DNA of 45,025 bases from JAFDWI01 sp964544305 (GCA_964544305.1 CAZJAZ010000020.1:1-45025); one strand, 5' to 3'. Shown: positions 1 to 8,450, counted from the first letter of the stretch. Notes: generated by a model from the sequence alone, not told the origin. A program made the numbers and translations.

Positions 1-156
1 GGCATCACCCACCGTGCCGGCTGGTCAATGCACCTCGACAACAACCAAACCCCCCCACTGGCAAAGCCCCACCGGCCGACACATCGTCGGCCAACACCAC
101 CACCGACAATGCTGACGAACCAACGTGTTGAACCAGCCGATCGCGTGAACACCTAG
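1..156 (+). CDS. C-terminal tail of an unidentified protein (5' end outside window)
   Basis: An open frame runs from the first base of the window to a TAG at 154-156, giving 51 residues. The first stretch (THRAGWSMHLDNNQT) has coding-like codon use and resembles the tail that follows the HNH motif in DUF222/HNH endonucleases of actinobacteria, but no HNH residues lie in the window, so that identity is a guess. The rest is Pro/Thr/Arg-rich and could be a disordered tail. A 7-bp inverted repeat (74-80 with 86-92) falls inside it. It could also be chance reading of non-coding DNA. Confidence 0.35.
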   Translation, partial: GITHRAGWSMHLDNNQTPPLAKPHRPTHRRPTPPPTMLTNQRVEPADRVNT

Positions 157-236
157 GTGTGGACCTAAGGCCCTAGCAGCGCGCGCAATGGCCCGCTTAC
201 CTAACACCAAATTCGATACGTCGCGGGAGCGCTCAA

Positions 237-1550
237 ATGGGCGAGTCACCACCAAATGATGACGAAAGATTCTTCCAATCAATCGTTGAACAAGCAGGTG
301 ACCTCATCGTTGTCTTCACCAGCGACGGCACCGTTGTCTACATCAACCCGGCCTCAAACGACATCCTTGGCCTCGCACCAAGCCAAGTAGTCGGAACCAA
401 CGTGCTCGATTACATGCACCCCGACGAACTCGAACGCGCAATCCGGGGTCTCACGCTCAACGCAACCCACGGCTCCGCACCAGGAGCAACGTCATACCGG
501 CTGCGCCACGCCGACGGCACCTGGTCGTATGTCGACATGACCGGTGGTCACGCACACACCAGCGACAACAAACTCATGTACACCTCGTTCAGCCGCCGTG
601 CAAACGACCGCTTCGCCATGAGCGAAACCCTTACGAAACTCGTTAGTGGAGCAACGCTCACCGAAGTCCTCCGCCCCGTTTGCGACACCTTCGACTGGCA
701 GGTCAATGGCTCGCACATCGGGATCAGTTGGATTGAACGTGACGGAGGTATTGAGCTCGTACACACCGGCATCGATCCACAACTCGTCGCGGGGGAAGAA
801 CCTTGGGAAAAATGCCGATGGTCTGGCGAAGCCATCATCGATGACGACCTGTCATTGCTCACCGACGACGTCCGGCAACTCGCCCACTCCGCTGGGCTCG
901 GTGCCTACTGGATCAAACCGGTTCCCAACCCTATGGGTGGCTGCGCCCTCGTCACTGTCTGGACAAAAGTCGATGGCAGGCCACCCATCCACCATGCCCT
1001 TGCCATGGAAACAGTGCCCACAATCGTCGAAATGATCCTGCGTTGGCATGACCAACAACACCAGCTCGACCGTGCCGTCTACCACGATGCACTCACCGGC
1101 GTCGCCAACCGAGCACGACTCTTCGAAGAACTCGACAACTGCTGTGAATCCGGCTCGATCCTTTACTGCGATCTTGACCACTTCAAAGCCGTCAACGACA
1201 CGTACGGCCATGCCGCTGGCGACGAACTCCTCAAACAGTTCGCCGAACGCCTCACCACAAGCGTTCGAGGAAACGACCTTGTGGCACGCCTGGGCGGAGA
1301 TGAATTCGTTGTCCTGTGTTGCGGCGCAACTCCAGACATTGCTCGTACCATTGCGCAACGCATCGAAACCACGGTCGCCGAGTCATTCGTGTTAGAAGCG
1401 ACAACCATACCCATGCACGTTTCTATCGGTATCGCACACGATCCCATCGGGGCATCGGTTGCCACGCTCAATACCGCAGACCAACGTCTCTATCTCGCAA
1501 AGCAGTATCGCGCTCACCACGCATTGCGTGATGAGGATCTCAGATCGTGA
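237..1550 (+). CDS. PAS-GGDEF diguanylate cyclase with inhibitory site
   Basis: This cytosolic signalling protein of 437 residues probably makes cyclic di-GMP from two GTP. A PAS domain occupies about residues 10-115. A GAF-like middle region runs to about 275, and a GGDEF domain starts at HDALTGVANR (about 282). The intact GGDEF signature is at residues 353-357. The RxxD allosteric I-site (RGND, 344-347) lies exactly five residues before it, so product inhibition is expected. No EAL or HD-GYP domain follows and no membrane segment is visible, so input is probably cytosolic through PAS. The start is supported by a GGGAG Shine-Dalgarno about seven bases upstream. The 3' end overlaps the convergent vapC by 11 nt. 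The 80 bases before the gene show no other feature. The ligand of the PAS domain is unknown. Confidence 0.9.
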   Translation: MGESPPNDDERFFQSIVEQAGDLIVVFTSDGTVVYINPASNDILGLAPSQVVGTNVLDYMHPDELERAIRGLTLNATHGSAPGATSYRLRHADGTWSYVDMTGGHAHTSDNKLMYTSFSRRANDRFAMSETLTKLVSGATLTEVLRPVCDTFDWQVNGSHIGISWIERDGGIELVHTGIDPQLVAGEEPWEKCRWSGEAIIDDDLSLLTDDVRQLAHSAGLGAYWIKPVPNPMGGCALVTVWTKVDGRPPIHHALAMETVPTIVEMILRWHDQQHQLDRAVYHDALTGVANRARLFEELDNCCESGSILYCDLDHFKAVNDTYGHAAGDELLKQFAERLTTSVRGNDLVARLGGDEFVVLCCGATPDIARTIAQRIETTVAESFVLEATTIPMHVSIGIAHDPIGASVATLNTADQRLYLAKQYRAHHALRDEDLRS

Positions 1551-1992
1551 GCAGTTCGATCACATCGTCGACTTCGGGGGCCAAAGTAGCGATCCCCTGA
1601 TCAAATGTCACCAGCCGACCGTTCATTTGTTTGCAAAGAGCCACCAAATGGGCGTCCATGATTTGGCGGTGACCGGAAAGCCTCGTCAGATCAAAATCCG
1701 AACCTACAACTCTTCGAACGGCGTCTGCCCAGAACGTGTGGCCCTCGTGCGCGCTGAGACCTTTCAGCATTTCTATCGCGAGCGCGGGTGATGTTGCCGT
1801 TTGTTGCACCGCTCGATTGGTCGATAATCGAACAAATCCGCTCTCTGTAATTGGTGTCGTCGCCCACCCGTATTTGGCCTCGTCAAGAAACCATTTGCGC
1901 ACCGCAAGATGCGCCTCGTGATTCGGCCACGCGAGAGCGAATAGGGCATTGACGTCAAGGAGTGCGACAGATTGGCGCGTCACTTGTGTCAT
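1540..1992 (-). CDS. vapC: PIN-domain toxin, VapC type
   Basis: A 150-residue PIN-domain protein, the expected size for a VapC ribonuclease toxin. The acidic metal-binding residues of the fold are visible: Asp in LLDVNALFAL near the N-terminus, Glu in ITESGF, Asp in IMDAHLVAL and Asp in TFDQG. VapC toxins cleave structured RNA such as tRNA or rRNA with Mg2+ or Mn2+; the target here cannot be read from sequence. It is the second gene of a two-gene operon, overlapping the antitoxin stop by 4 nt, the usual arrangement. Its end overlaps the convergent PAS-GGDEF gene by 11 nt. The family call is firm; activity is inferred. Confidence 0.88.
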   Translation of the reverse strand: MTQVTRQSVALLDVNALFALAWPNHEAHLAVRKWFLDEAKYGWATTPITESGFVRLSTNRAVQQTATSPALAIEMLKGLSAHEGHTFWADAVRRVVGSDFDLTRLSGHRQIMDAHLVALCKQMNGRLVTFDQGIATLAPEVDDVIELLTI

Positions 1993-2210
1993 TCGTCGTT
2001 GAGCGCACGCGCAATGTCATCACACGTAATGGTAGGCGTCCCTACGGCTACGTCGAACACGGGCAGTCCGTCTCGAAGCGCGATCTGGATCGGGGCAAGT
2101 GACTGTCTCGCGAGCGAAGAAATAACCGACCCCAGGGAACGATGTTCCGCCGCCGCAAGCTGACGCGCATCAACGAGTACATCATCATCAATTGTCAATG
2201 TTGTGCGCAT
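1989..2210 (-). CDS. vapB: Ribbon-helix-helix antitoxin, VapB type
   Basis: A 73-residue protein starting MRTTLTIDDDVLVDARQ, the beta-strand plus helix start of a ribbon-helix-helix DNA-binding domain (about residues 1-40). The C-terminal half (about 45-73) would wrap the toxin. It should neutralise the PIN toxin encoded immediately downstream (4-nt overlap) and repress its own promoter. A TAATCT hexamer ends six bases before the ATG, so the mRNA is probably leaderless. No clear operator palindrome was seen around this promoter, unlike the second toxin-antitoxin module of the window. Confidence 0.85.
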   Translation of the reverse strand: MRTTLTIDDDVLVDARQLAAAEHRSLGSVISSLARQSLAPIQIALRDGLPVFDVAVGTPTITCDDIARALNDE

Positions 2211-2216
2211 CCACCC

Positions 2217-2222
2217 AGATTA
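2217..2222 (-). promoter_or_regulatory. Candidate leaderless -10 element of the vapBC operon
   Basis: Reading the minus strand, TAATCT is followed by six bases and then the vapB ATG. This matches the actinobacterial TANNNT -10 placed so that transcription starts on the start codon itself. No Shine-Dalgarno is seen. The element sits in the 37-nt space between vapB and the end of mutY. Confidence 0.55.
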
Positions 2223-2247
2223 GCATCATTCGTGCAAATCATGCCCT

Positions 2248-3102
2248 TTACGGCAGGTGAAGTTCGTTGTTGGAACAGATGGCGAGACCATCATCAACCA
2301 ACGTTTGTGCCACCCGACGCGCCCGCTCAACATCATCGGGCCAACCCATTAGAAACGCAAGTTCATCAGCACCAACGCGCCCCTCACGCAGCGCCGCTAC
2401 AAGTCGACCTCTCCCCTGTCGATCCGAACCTTCAAATCGACTTTGACGCGACCCTTCTCCGGCGCCAGGATCATCGCCATTGCCTTGCCATGCACACCAC
2501 CTCTTGACCGGACAGGTCGCACAACTCGGATTCTTCGCCCGACACACCGTTGCCCCGAGATCAAAAAGGGCCTGATTCCAACGCCACGCATCATCAACAG
2601 GCACAAGTTCATCAGCGAGTTCTTGGCTCGCACGCTTGGCCAATCGGCGACCGGACCATCGGCTCAACACCCGTGCCACGTTCGTGTCCACCACCCCGAT
2701 CTGAGCGCAAAACGCAAAGACCAACACTGCCCGGCCCACATACGGCCCCACGCCTGGCAAACCCAGCAACGCATCAAGCGAACCCGGCACGACGCCACCA
2801 TGTTCGGTCACGATGAGCTTTGCGCTGCGGTGCAAATTCACGGCCCGACGGTTGTAGCCAAGGCCCGCCCACGCGGTAATCACCTCGCCCACCGGTGCGC
2901 TCGCACACATCGAAACCGTCGGGAACTGAAGGAGAAACTGAATAAAAGGCACTTGCACCCGAGCAACCTGGGTTTGGGTGAGCATCACTTCACTCACCAA
3001 CACCGCCCAAGGATCACGCGTATGACGCCACGGCAAATCTCGCCCCTCGGTATCAAACCACTCAAGCAACGCACGTTGGCGATTGAGTGAAGCGGCCGGC
3101 AC
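2248..3102 (-). CDS. mutY: A/G-specific adenine glycosylase MutY
   Basis: A 284-residue base-excision repair enzyme that removes adenine mispaired with 8-oxoguanine. Visible features are: the HhH-GPD core; the catalytic Glu in the SEVMLTQTQ segment; the helix-hairpin-helix LPGVGPYVGRA; the catalytic Asp in VVDTNVARVLSR; and the iron-sulfur ligands spaced C-x6-C-x2-C-x5-C (CRAKNPSCATCPVKRWC). The long NUDIX-like 8-oxoG domain of E. coli MutY (about 350 residues) is reduced to a short unrelated tail, as in many actinobacterial MutY proteins. The start is GTG at 3102, preceded by TACGAT eight bases upstream, which suggests a leaderless mRNA. It is divergent from the acyl-CoA dehydrogenase gene with 44 nt between starts. 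Confidence 0.93.
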   Translation of the reverse strand: MPAASLNRQRALLEWFDTEGRDLPWRHTRDPWAVLVSEVMLTQTQVARVQVPFIQFLLQFPTVSMCASAPVGEVITAWAGLGYNRRAVNLHRSAKLIVTEHGGVVPGSLDALLGLPGVGPYVGRAVLVFAFCAQIGVVDTNVARVLSRWSGRRLAKRASQELADELVPVDDAWRWNQALFDLGATVCRAKNPSCATCPVKRWCAWQGNGDDPGAGEGSRQSRFEGSDRQGRGRLVAALREGRVGADELAFLMGWPDDVERARRVAQTLVDDGLAICSNNELHLP

Positions 3103-3110
3103 GCGGACTC

Positions 3111-3116
3111 ATCGTA
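3111..3116 (-). promoter_or_regulatory. Candidate leaderless -10 element of mutY
   Basis: Minus-strand TACGAT ends eight bases before the mutY GTG, consistent with transcription starting at or within a base or two of the start codon. It faces away from the FadE-type promoter 17 bases further on. Confidence 0.5.
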
Positions 3117-3132
3117 GGGCGAGCACGGTCAG

Positions 3133-3138
3133 TAACGT
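3133..3138 (+). promoter_or_regulatory. Candidate leaderless -10 element of the acyl-CoA dehydrogenase gene
   Basis: TAACGT ends eight bases before ATG 3147. It supports that start over an in-frame codon at 3087, which would lie inside mutY. No Shine-Dalgarno is present before 3147. Confidence 0.5.
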
Positions 3139-3146
3139 GGCATGCC

Positions 3147-4751
3147 ATGCCAGCCGCACCAGACCTTGACCTTGCACGTTCCGTCATCGACATCGCCCAA
3201 AGCGTCATTGACACCGCAACCCGCACGCTCGCCGCCGCCCCCGGTGGCGTTGACGCGAACCAGGTGCTCGCCTACGACCTTGCCCATGCCGCATCCGCCA
3301 TCGCGACCGGCACCGCGCTGCTCGAATATGGCGCCAAAGGCGACGTGGAAGCCCACATCACCGTGGCATTCATTGCCGATGCGGTCGCTGACATTGGCGG
3401 CAAGCTCTTTGGGCGGGAAGCCGAATGGGGCGTGGCCCCCGATGCGCTCGACGGCACGCGCGCCTTTGTCGCGGCGTACATAGACCCGGCTTTTCTTGTG
3501 CAAATCACCGATCCAGGCCCGCGTCACCTCGACGACGATTTCGAACTCGTCCAAGACACGTTCCGCCGATTTGCCGACGGTGAACTCAAGCCGATCGCCG
3601 AGCACATCCACCGTTCAAACGGTGACATTCCCGAAAACATCATTTCCGGCCTCGCCGAAATGGGCGCGTTCGGCTTGTCGATTCCCGAGCAGTACGGCGG
3701 TTATGGCACCGGTGGCGAAGGCGAATACATCGGCATGGTTGTCGCCACCGAAGAACTCTCACGAGGATCGCTTGGCGCGGGCGGCTCACTGATCACACGC
3801 CCTGAAATCCTCACCCGTGCGCTGCTCGCCGGTGGCACCGAAGAGCAGAAACAAGCGTGGCTCCCCAAGCTCGCATCAACCGAAATCTTGAATGCGGTGT
3901 CGGTCACCGAACCCGACTACGGATCTGATGTTGCCGGCGTGAAAGTCACCGCGAAACCAACCGAAGGCGGGTGGCTCATCAACGGCACAAAAACATGGTG
4001 CACGTTTGCGGGTCGCGCCGACGTGTTGATGGTTCTGGCACGTACCGACCCAGACCCCTCGGTTGGGCATCGCGGGCTGTCGATGTTCATCGTTCCCAAG
4101 GAACAAGCCCCTGGTCACGCATTCGACTTTGTGCAAGAAGCGCAAGATGGCGCGCCCGGTGGCGGCAAAATGACCGCTCGTGCAATTGACACAATCGGCT
4201 ACCGCGGCATGCATTCCTTTGAAGTGGCCTTCGAAGACTGGTGGGTTGCCGCCGAGAACCAGATCGGGCTTGAAGGCGGGCTTGGCAAAGGCTTCTACTA
4301 CCAAATGGCGGGCTTTGAGAACGGACGCTTGCAAACGGCGGCCCGCGCAATCGGCGTTATGCAAGCCGCATATGAGTCTGCTGTTTCGTACTGCGCAGAA
4401 CGCTCCGTGTTCGGCCAAACCCTCGACCAGTACCAGCTCAGCCAAGTGAAACTTGCTCGTATGGCGGTTCTCATTCAAGCGGCCCGTCAGTTTGCCTATC
4501 AGGTCGCAAGGCTCATGGCCGATGGCAAAGGCCAACGTGAAGCATCCATGGTCAAGGCGTATGTGTGTCGTGCTGCCGAATGGGTCACACGAGAGGCCCA
4601 GCAACTCCACGGCGGGTTTGGTTACGCCGAAGAGTACGACGTGTCGCGCTACTTCCTTGATGCTCGCGTGCTTTCAATTTTTGAAGGCGCTGACGAAACG
4701 CTGTGCCTCAAAGTCATCGCCCGATCCATGGTCGCACAAGTCAGTTCGTAA
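3147..4751 (+). CDS. Acyl-CoA dehydrogenase with N-terminal extension, possibly methylsuccinyl-CoA dehydrogenase-like
   Basis: A 534-residue FAD enzyme, expected to introduce a 2,3 double bond into an acyl-CoA and pass electrons to ETF. The acyl-CoA dehydrogenase core begins at about residue 130 and includes TEPDYGSDVAG (FAD/substrate loop), INGTKTWCTFA and the QLHGGFGYAEEY segment. The expected catalytic Glu is in IFEGADE near the C-terminus (about residue 513). A helical extension of about 120 residues precedes the core; ordinary FadE proteins are about 380-400 residues. An N-terminal extension and overall length near 550 are known for (2S)-methylsuccinyl-CoA dehydrogenase of the ethylmalonyl-CoA pathway, so that role is possible, but no other pathway gene is in the window. 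The start was chosen from the -10-like TAACGT upstream and to avoid overlap with mutY. It overlaps the convergent DUF2079 gene by 11 nt. Confidence 0.88.
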   Translation: MPAAPDLDLARSVIDIAQSVIDTATRTLAAAPGGVDANQVLAYDLAHAASAIATGTALLEYGAKGDVEAHITVAFIADAVADIGGKLFGREAEWGVAPDALDGTRAFVAAYIDPAFLVQITDPGPRHLDDDFELVQDTFRRFADGELKPIAEHIHRSNGDIPENIISGLAEMGAFGLSIPEQYGGYGTGGEGEYIGMVVATEELSRGSLGAGGSLITRPEILTRALLAGGTEEQKQAWLPKLASTEILNAVSVTEPDYGSDVAGVKVTAKPTEGGWLINGTKTWCTFAGRADVLMVLARTDPDPSVGHRGLSMFIVPKEQAPGHAFDFVQEAQDGAPGGGKMTARAIDTIGYRGMHSFEVAFEDWWVAAENQIGLEGGLGKGFYYQMAGFENGRLQTAARAIGVMQAAYESAVSYCAERSVFGQTLDQYQLSQVKLARMAVLIQAARQFAYQVARLMADGKGQREASMVKAYVCRAAEWVTREAQQLHGGFGYAEEYDVSRYFLDARVLSIFEGADETLCLKVIARSMVAQVSS

Positions 4752-6351
4752 CGATTCTCGACGTGCCTTGACCGGGCGGCTTCACACGATGAAGCACCTC
4801 AATCGTGCCTTGGCGTGAAACCAAAACAAACTCGCCCGACGCGGTGAGCGACGCGTACAACCCTCGGTCGCCTTCACCGAGCAACGATGTGTCCATGATG
4901 ACCCACTGCACCTTGGCCGGATTGCCACGTGCTTCGTTGGTCACCCCATAGTTCGAGTTCTTCCACGGATTCGGGAACGTGTAAATCGTCTGACGATGGG
5001 TGAGATGTGGAACAAGCAGATAGTCCGCCGAAACCCCATCGTTTGGTCCCACGCGTCGAATCGCCGCATCGTTGAACCCTTGGTTTGTGTTCGCCGTGAG
5101 CGGCCAGTATCCCGCACGGAAATTCGACGGGCTCCACGGGCCAGCACCATGCGCCCAACTCGTCCACAGAGCTGCGTTCAAACCAATGACGACCGCGACT
5201 TCGCCGAGCCATCGTCGTTTGCGCATTAGCCACCACGCCGCTTCAATAAACGAAATCATGATCGCCACCGTGGGAATGGCCTGATAGCGAAAATGGGCGT
5301 CCCAGGTGAACCCGGCCGCGGACGAAATATTCGCGAACCATTGCGGCGCACCGATCACCCACGTCACCGGTGACAGCACGCTCACATAGCCAACCGATTC
5401 ATGGAGGCGAGACGAGTACGCGACCGCATCGTTTTCTCGCCACCGATCCGCGAGGAGCGATGGATCCTTGATCGAGTTGACAACCATTTCGCTCGGCGTG
5501 GCACCAAGGTCGCCATAGATCCCGCTATAGACCGTGCCGCCCGCAACGCTTGGAACCATCCACGCACCAAAAATGCCAAACCACAGTGCTGCGACAACCG
5601 CGACGGTCGCACCGAAGCGCCATTGACGACGCACAGCCCACACAATCCCCATGCCGACGAGAGCAAGGGCGAGATCTTCTTTCCACATGATCGCACCCAA
5701 AAAACATGCCCCAAACGACCACCACAGCTTTCGGGGCACCGTGAGATGATCGCTGCAGAGCGCAACGATCCGCTGACCAAAAAGCCAGGTCGCAAACAGA
5801 AACGGTACCGCCATGATTTCCGGGTGAAACCCTTCCCATACCCACCATTGCACGCTGGGTTGGGCAAGCCACATCAAGCCGATCGCGGCACCAATCCAAG
5901 GTCGACCGAATCGGTCCCGGGCAATGACATAGAGAATGGGGGCACACGCGGCGAGTGCCGCGGCGTTCAGCAAACTCCACAGGTTTGGGCCCGCACCGAG
6001 CCAGACGAGCGGCACCAGTAGAAAGAACCCGAATTGCGCATGGTGACCAAAAAACGAAACGCCGCGCACGGTGTTCGCGGTACGACCATGGGCGATCTGC
6101 CACAAATACTGGTCATAGATACCGGTATCAAAGTCGAAGGTGGCGAACCGGTTCTGTCGCAAGATGGCGAGGCGTCCAAGCACCATCAGCCAAAAACATG
6201 CGGCCGCGACAACAACCCCAAACATGGTTCGATCCGAATTGAGCCACGGCTTAACGACCGCAATCAACGAACGATTTGACGGCTCGTTTTCATGTAGGGC
6301 CGAATCTGTGCTCACGGCTTCAATTTGCTCATCGTCGGAAAAGTCACTCAT
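4741..6351 (-). CDS. DUF2079 multi-pass membrane protein
   Basis: A 536-residue integral membrane protein. After a polar N-terminus of about 40 residues comes a hydrophobic helix and then FDTGIYDQYLWQ, the family hallmark of DUF2079. A series of further membrane segments follows, ending with a soluble C-terminal region of about 130 residues. The fold resembles GT-C type glycosyltransferases, which use lipid-linked sugars, but the activity of DUF2079 is not established. The gene is divergent from murT; the two promoters appear to share one -10 region. It overlaps the acyl-CoA dehydrogenase end by 11 nt. A link to cell-envelope work is suggested only by the family and the neighbour murT-gatD. 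Confidence 0.85.
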   Translation of the reverse strand: MSDFSDDEQIEAVSTDSALHENEPSNRSLIAVVKPWLNSDRTMFGVVVAAACFWLMVLGRLAILRQNRFATFDFDTGIYDQYLWQIAHGRTANTVRGVSFFGHHAQFGFFLLVPLVWLGAGPNLWSLLNAAALAACAPILYVIARDRFGRPWIGAAIGLMWLAQPSVQWWVWEGFHPEIMAVPFLFATWLFGQRIVALCSDHLTVPRKLWWSFGACFLGAIMWKEDLALALVGMGIVWAVRRQWRFGATVAVVAALWFGIFGAWMVPSVAGGTVYSGIYGDLGATPSEMVVNSIKDPSLLADRWRENDAVAYSSRLHESVGYVSVLSPVTWVIGAPQWFANISSAAGFTWDAHFRYQAIPTVAIMISFIEAAWWLMRKRRWLGEVAVVIGLNAALWTSWAHGAGPWSPSNFRAGYWPLTANTNQGFNDAAIRRVGPNDGVSADYLLVPHLTHRQTIYTFPNPWKNSNYGVTNEARGNPAKVQWVIMDTSLLGEGDRGLYASLTASGEFVLVSRQGTIEVLHRVKPPGQGTSRIVTN

Positions 6352-6387
6352 AGCATTGTGGTTCGGAACGAGGGCACAGCCCCGTGC

Positions 6388-6397
6388 AGACTAGTTT
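6388..6397. promoter_or_regulatory. Overlapping back-to-back -10 elements (murT / DUF2079 gene)
   Basis: The segment AGACTAGTTT reads TAGTTT on the plus strand (6392-6397) and TAGTCT on the minus strand (6388-6393), sharing the central TA of the palindrome ACTAGT. Each hexamer points toward one of the two divergent genes, whose starts are 63 nt apart. Predicted leaders are about 11 nt for murT and about 30 nt for the DUF2079 gene. This would be a bidirectional promoter set by sequence symmetry. Confidence 0.4.
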
Positions 6398-6414
6398 CAG
6401 TCCACGCTCGTTCT

Positions 6415-7671
6415 ATGACTGATTCCCGTCCTTCTTCCGCCGATACGCGACTTCGAGTCACCGCGGGGGCGATGCGCACTGCGTCCCGACTTGCCCGTGC
6501 AACAGGCCGGGGAGGTTCAGTGGTTGGTGGCCATGTCGGTTTGCGCCTCGACAAAGACTTGCTGGCCCGCTTGTCGGCGGGTCGACGCATCGTGACCGTG
6601 TCAGCAACGAACGGCAAGACGACAACGACGAATCTTCTCACCGCAGCGCTGCGCATCCTTGGCCCAGTCGTCACCAATTCGCAAGGGTCAAATCTTGCAA
6701 CTGGTCTCGTGGCCGCGCTCGCAACCGATCTCCATACGCAAACCGTTGCACTCGAGGTTGACGAAGCAACGCTGGCCGCAACCGCACACGATCTTCGCCC
6801 CGAAGTGATCGTGCTTGGCAACTTGAGCCGCGACCAGCTCGATCGTTACGGCGAAGTGCGGATCGTCGCGCAACGTTGGCAAACAATGCTTGCTGGCCTG
6901 CAACCAGATACTCCGACGGTGGTCGCAAACGCAGACGACCCGCTCGTGGCCTGGGCGGCCAGCAATGCTTCCCATGTGGTCTGGGTCGCGGCTGGCTCGC
7001 CATGGAGTGCCGATGCCCAGGTTTGTCCGGCCTGTACTGCACCAATTGTTCATCTCGATGGGCATTGGTCGTGCACAGGCTGTGACCTAATGCGGCCGAC
7101 CACCACTGTTGACATTGCTGGTCGAGATGTGATTTTCCGCGATGCGCGCGGCGACCTGACTGTGCCGGTAGAGCTCTCTATTCCAGGTGATTTCAACATT
7201 GCCAACGCGGCGCTTGCCTTGAGTGCCGCCCGCGAGCTTGGCGTTGATCCCGTGGCGGGGGCACATGCCATGACAGCCACAGCACAAGTCGAGGGTCGCT
7301 ACCGACAGGTCGAAGTTGATGGTCGCAACGTACGGCTCCTCATGGCAAAAAACCCGGCCGGTTGGCAAGCAGCACTTGGCATTTTGCGGAGCGAGCCAAC
7401 CCCGGTCGTGGTGGCGATTAACGCGCAAACCGCCGATGGCCATGATCCGTCATGGTTATTTGATGTTCCGTTTGAAGTGTTGCGTGGACGCCAGGTCGTG
7501 GCCGCTGGCGAACGAGCCCATGATCTTTCCGTGCGATTGCACTATGGCGAGGTCGCCCACACGGTTGTGGCTGGTTCCGCGTTGCATGCGCTTGGCACCT
7601 GTCAGCAAGGTGACGTGGATTTGATTGCCAACTACACCGCTTTTCACACGGTTCTTGGAGAGCTGCAATGA
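6415..7671 (+). CDS. murT: Lipid II isoglutaminyl synthase, Mur ligase-like subunit MurT
   Basis: MurT with GatD amidates the alpha-carboxyl of D-Glu in lipid II, using ATP and glutamine-derived ammonia, at the inner face of the membrane. The 418-residue protein shows the ATP-binding loop SATNGKTTTTN (about residue 63), the Mur ligase middle domain, and a four-cysteine zinc ribbon (CPAC and CTGC, about residues 204-223) inserted in the middle domain as in characterised MurT. The C-terminal DUF1727 part carries AKNPAGWQ and the ADGHDPSWLFD segment; its Asp is thought to help activate the GatD cysteine or the reaction. The ATG at 6415 begins just before the conserved region; upstream in-frame codons lie in the promoter. 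It overlaps gatD by 4 nt, so the two are translationally coupled. Confidence 0.93.
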   Translation: MTDSRPSSADTRLRVTAGAMRTASRLARATGRGGSVVGGHVGLRLDKDLLARLSAGRRIVTVSATNGKTTTTNLLTAALRILGPVVTNSQGSNLATGLVAALATDLHTQTVALEVDEATLAATAHDLRPEVIVLGNLSRDQLDRYGEVRIVAQRWQTMLAGLQPDTPTVVANADDPLVAWAASNASHVVWVAAGSPWSADAQVCPACTAPIVHLDGHWSCTGCDLMRPTTTVDIAGRDVIFRDARGDLTVPVELSIPGDFNIANAALALSAARELGVDPVAGAHAMTATAQVEGRYRQVEVDGRNVRLLMAKNPAGWQAALGILRSEPTPVVVAINAQTADGHDPSWLFDVPFEVLRGRQVVAAGERAHDLSVRLHYGEVAHTVVAGSALHALGTCQQGDVDLIANYTAFHTVLGELQ

Positions 7672-8450
7672 GCGAGATCCGAATCGTGCAACTGTTCGGT
7701 GACTTGCTTGGCACCTACGGCGACAACGGCAACACGCTGGTGCTTGCCAAACGTGCGAAGTGGCGCAACACCGACGTAGAGGTGACCGAAGTTCGTAGTG
7801 GCGAGACCATCCCTGATGACGGTGACCTGTATGTGATCGGCGGTGGCGAAGACGGCCCACAGAACGAGGCCAAACGTCAGTTAGCGATATCGGGGGCATT
7901 ACATCGTGGCGTCGACAACGGCGCAGCGGTACTTGCCGTGTGCGCAGGCTTTCAGATTCTGGGCCACACTTACTGCGGCCCAGACGGCGAACCTATTGAT
8001 GGGCTCGGACTGATCGACGCGCAATCAACCCGAACAACAGGCGAACGGCTCGTGGGCGACGTGGTGACCTACTCGCACTCAGACCTCTCACTCGGGCAAT
8101 TGACGGGTTATGAAAACCATGCAGGAGTGACCACGTTGGGCACCGATGCACAACCCCTTGGCCAGGTTGTTTCTGGCACAGGCAATGGTCCCGGGCTTGG
8201 CGTCGAAGGTGCCTGGCAAGGCCGCATTATCGGCACCTATTTGCACGGACCGGTTCTCGCACGTAATCCCGCCCTCGCCGATTTATTGCTGGCGTGGGCA
8301 CTTGACGTTACGCCAGCTTCTCTTGCCCCACTTGATGACACGACAATTGATGCGTTGCGCTCCGAGCGGTTTCGTGCTGCCGTACAGGTCAATACTTCGA
8401 AACGAGGGCGGAAACGAAAGGTGCGTCCGGGGTTCGAAAACGTTCGCTAG
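7668..8450 (+). CDS. gatD: Lipid II isoglutaminyl synthase, glutaminase subunit GatD
   Basis: A class I (CobB/CobQ-like) glutamine amidotransferase of 260 residues that hydrolyses glutamine and channels ammonia to MurT. The nucleophile is Cys92 in AVCAGFQILG and the catalytic His is His194 in GTYLHGPVLARNP, close to the positions reported for other GatD proteins. The conserved N-terminus LFGDLLGTYGDNGN is also present. The ATG overlaps the murT stop by 4 nt (ATGA). The basic C-terminus (KRGRKRKVRPG) is encoded within a 62-nt overlap with the convergent gene at 8389-8934, the longest overlap in the window. Amidated lipid II is typical of Actinobacteria and Firmicutes. Confidence 0.94.
   Translation: MSEIRIVQLFGDLLGTYGDNGNTLVLAKRAKWRNTDVEVTEVRSGETIPDDGDLYVIGGGEDGPQNEAKRQLAISGALHRGVDNGAAVLAVCAGFQILGHTYCGPDGEPIDGLGLIDAQSTRTTGERLVGDVVTYSHSDLSLGQLTGYENHAGVTTLGTDAQPLGQVVSGTGNGPGLGVEGAWQGRIIGTYLHGPVLARNPALADLLLAWALDVTPASLAPLDDTTIDALRSERFRAAVQVNTSKRGRKRKVRPGFENVR

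Noticed and set aside
74..92. 7-bp inverted repeat (GGCCGAC / GTCGGCC, 5-nt loop)
   Set aside because: Could be a hairpin, but there is no following T-run and it falls within a probable coding tail, so it is not called a terminator.
25..282. Minus-strand ORF of 85 residues over the left edge
   Set aside because: It crosses the start of the PAS-GGDEF gene, has an unusual Trp/Cys/Arg composition and no recognisable domain; a plus-strand frame in the same place looks more coding-like.
3876..4610. 244-residue minus-strand ORF
   Set aside because: Mirror of the acyl-CoA dehydrogenase coding frame; Cys/His-rich composition typical of antisense shadow and no domain.
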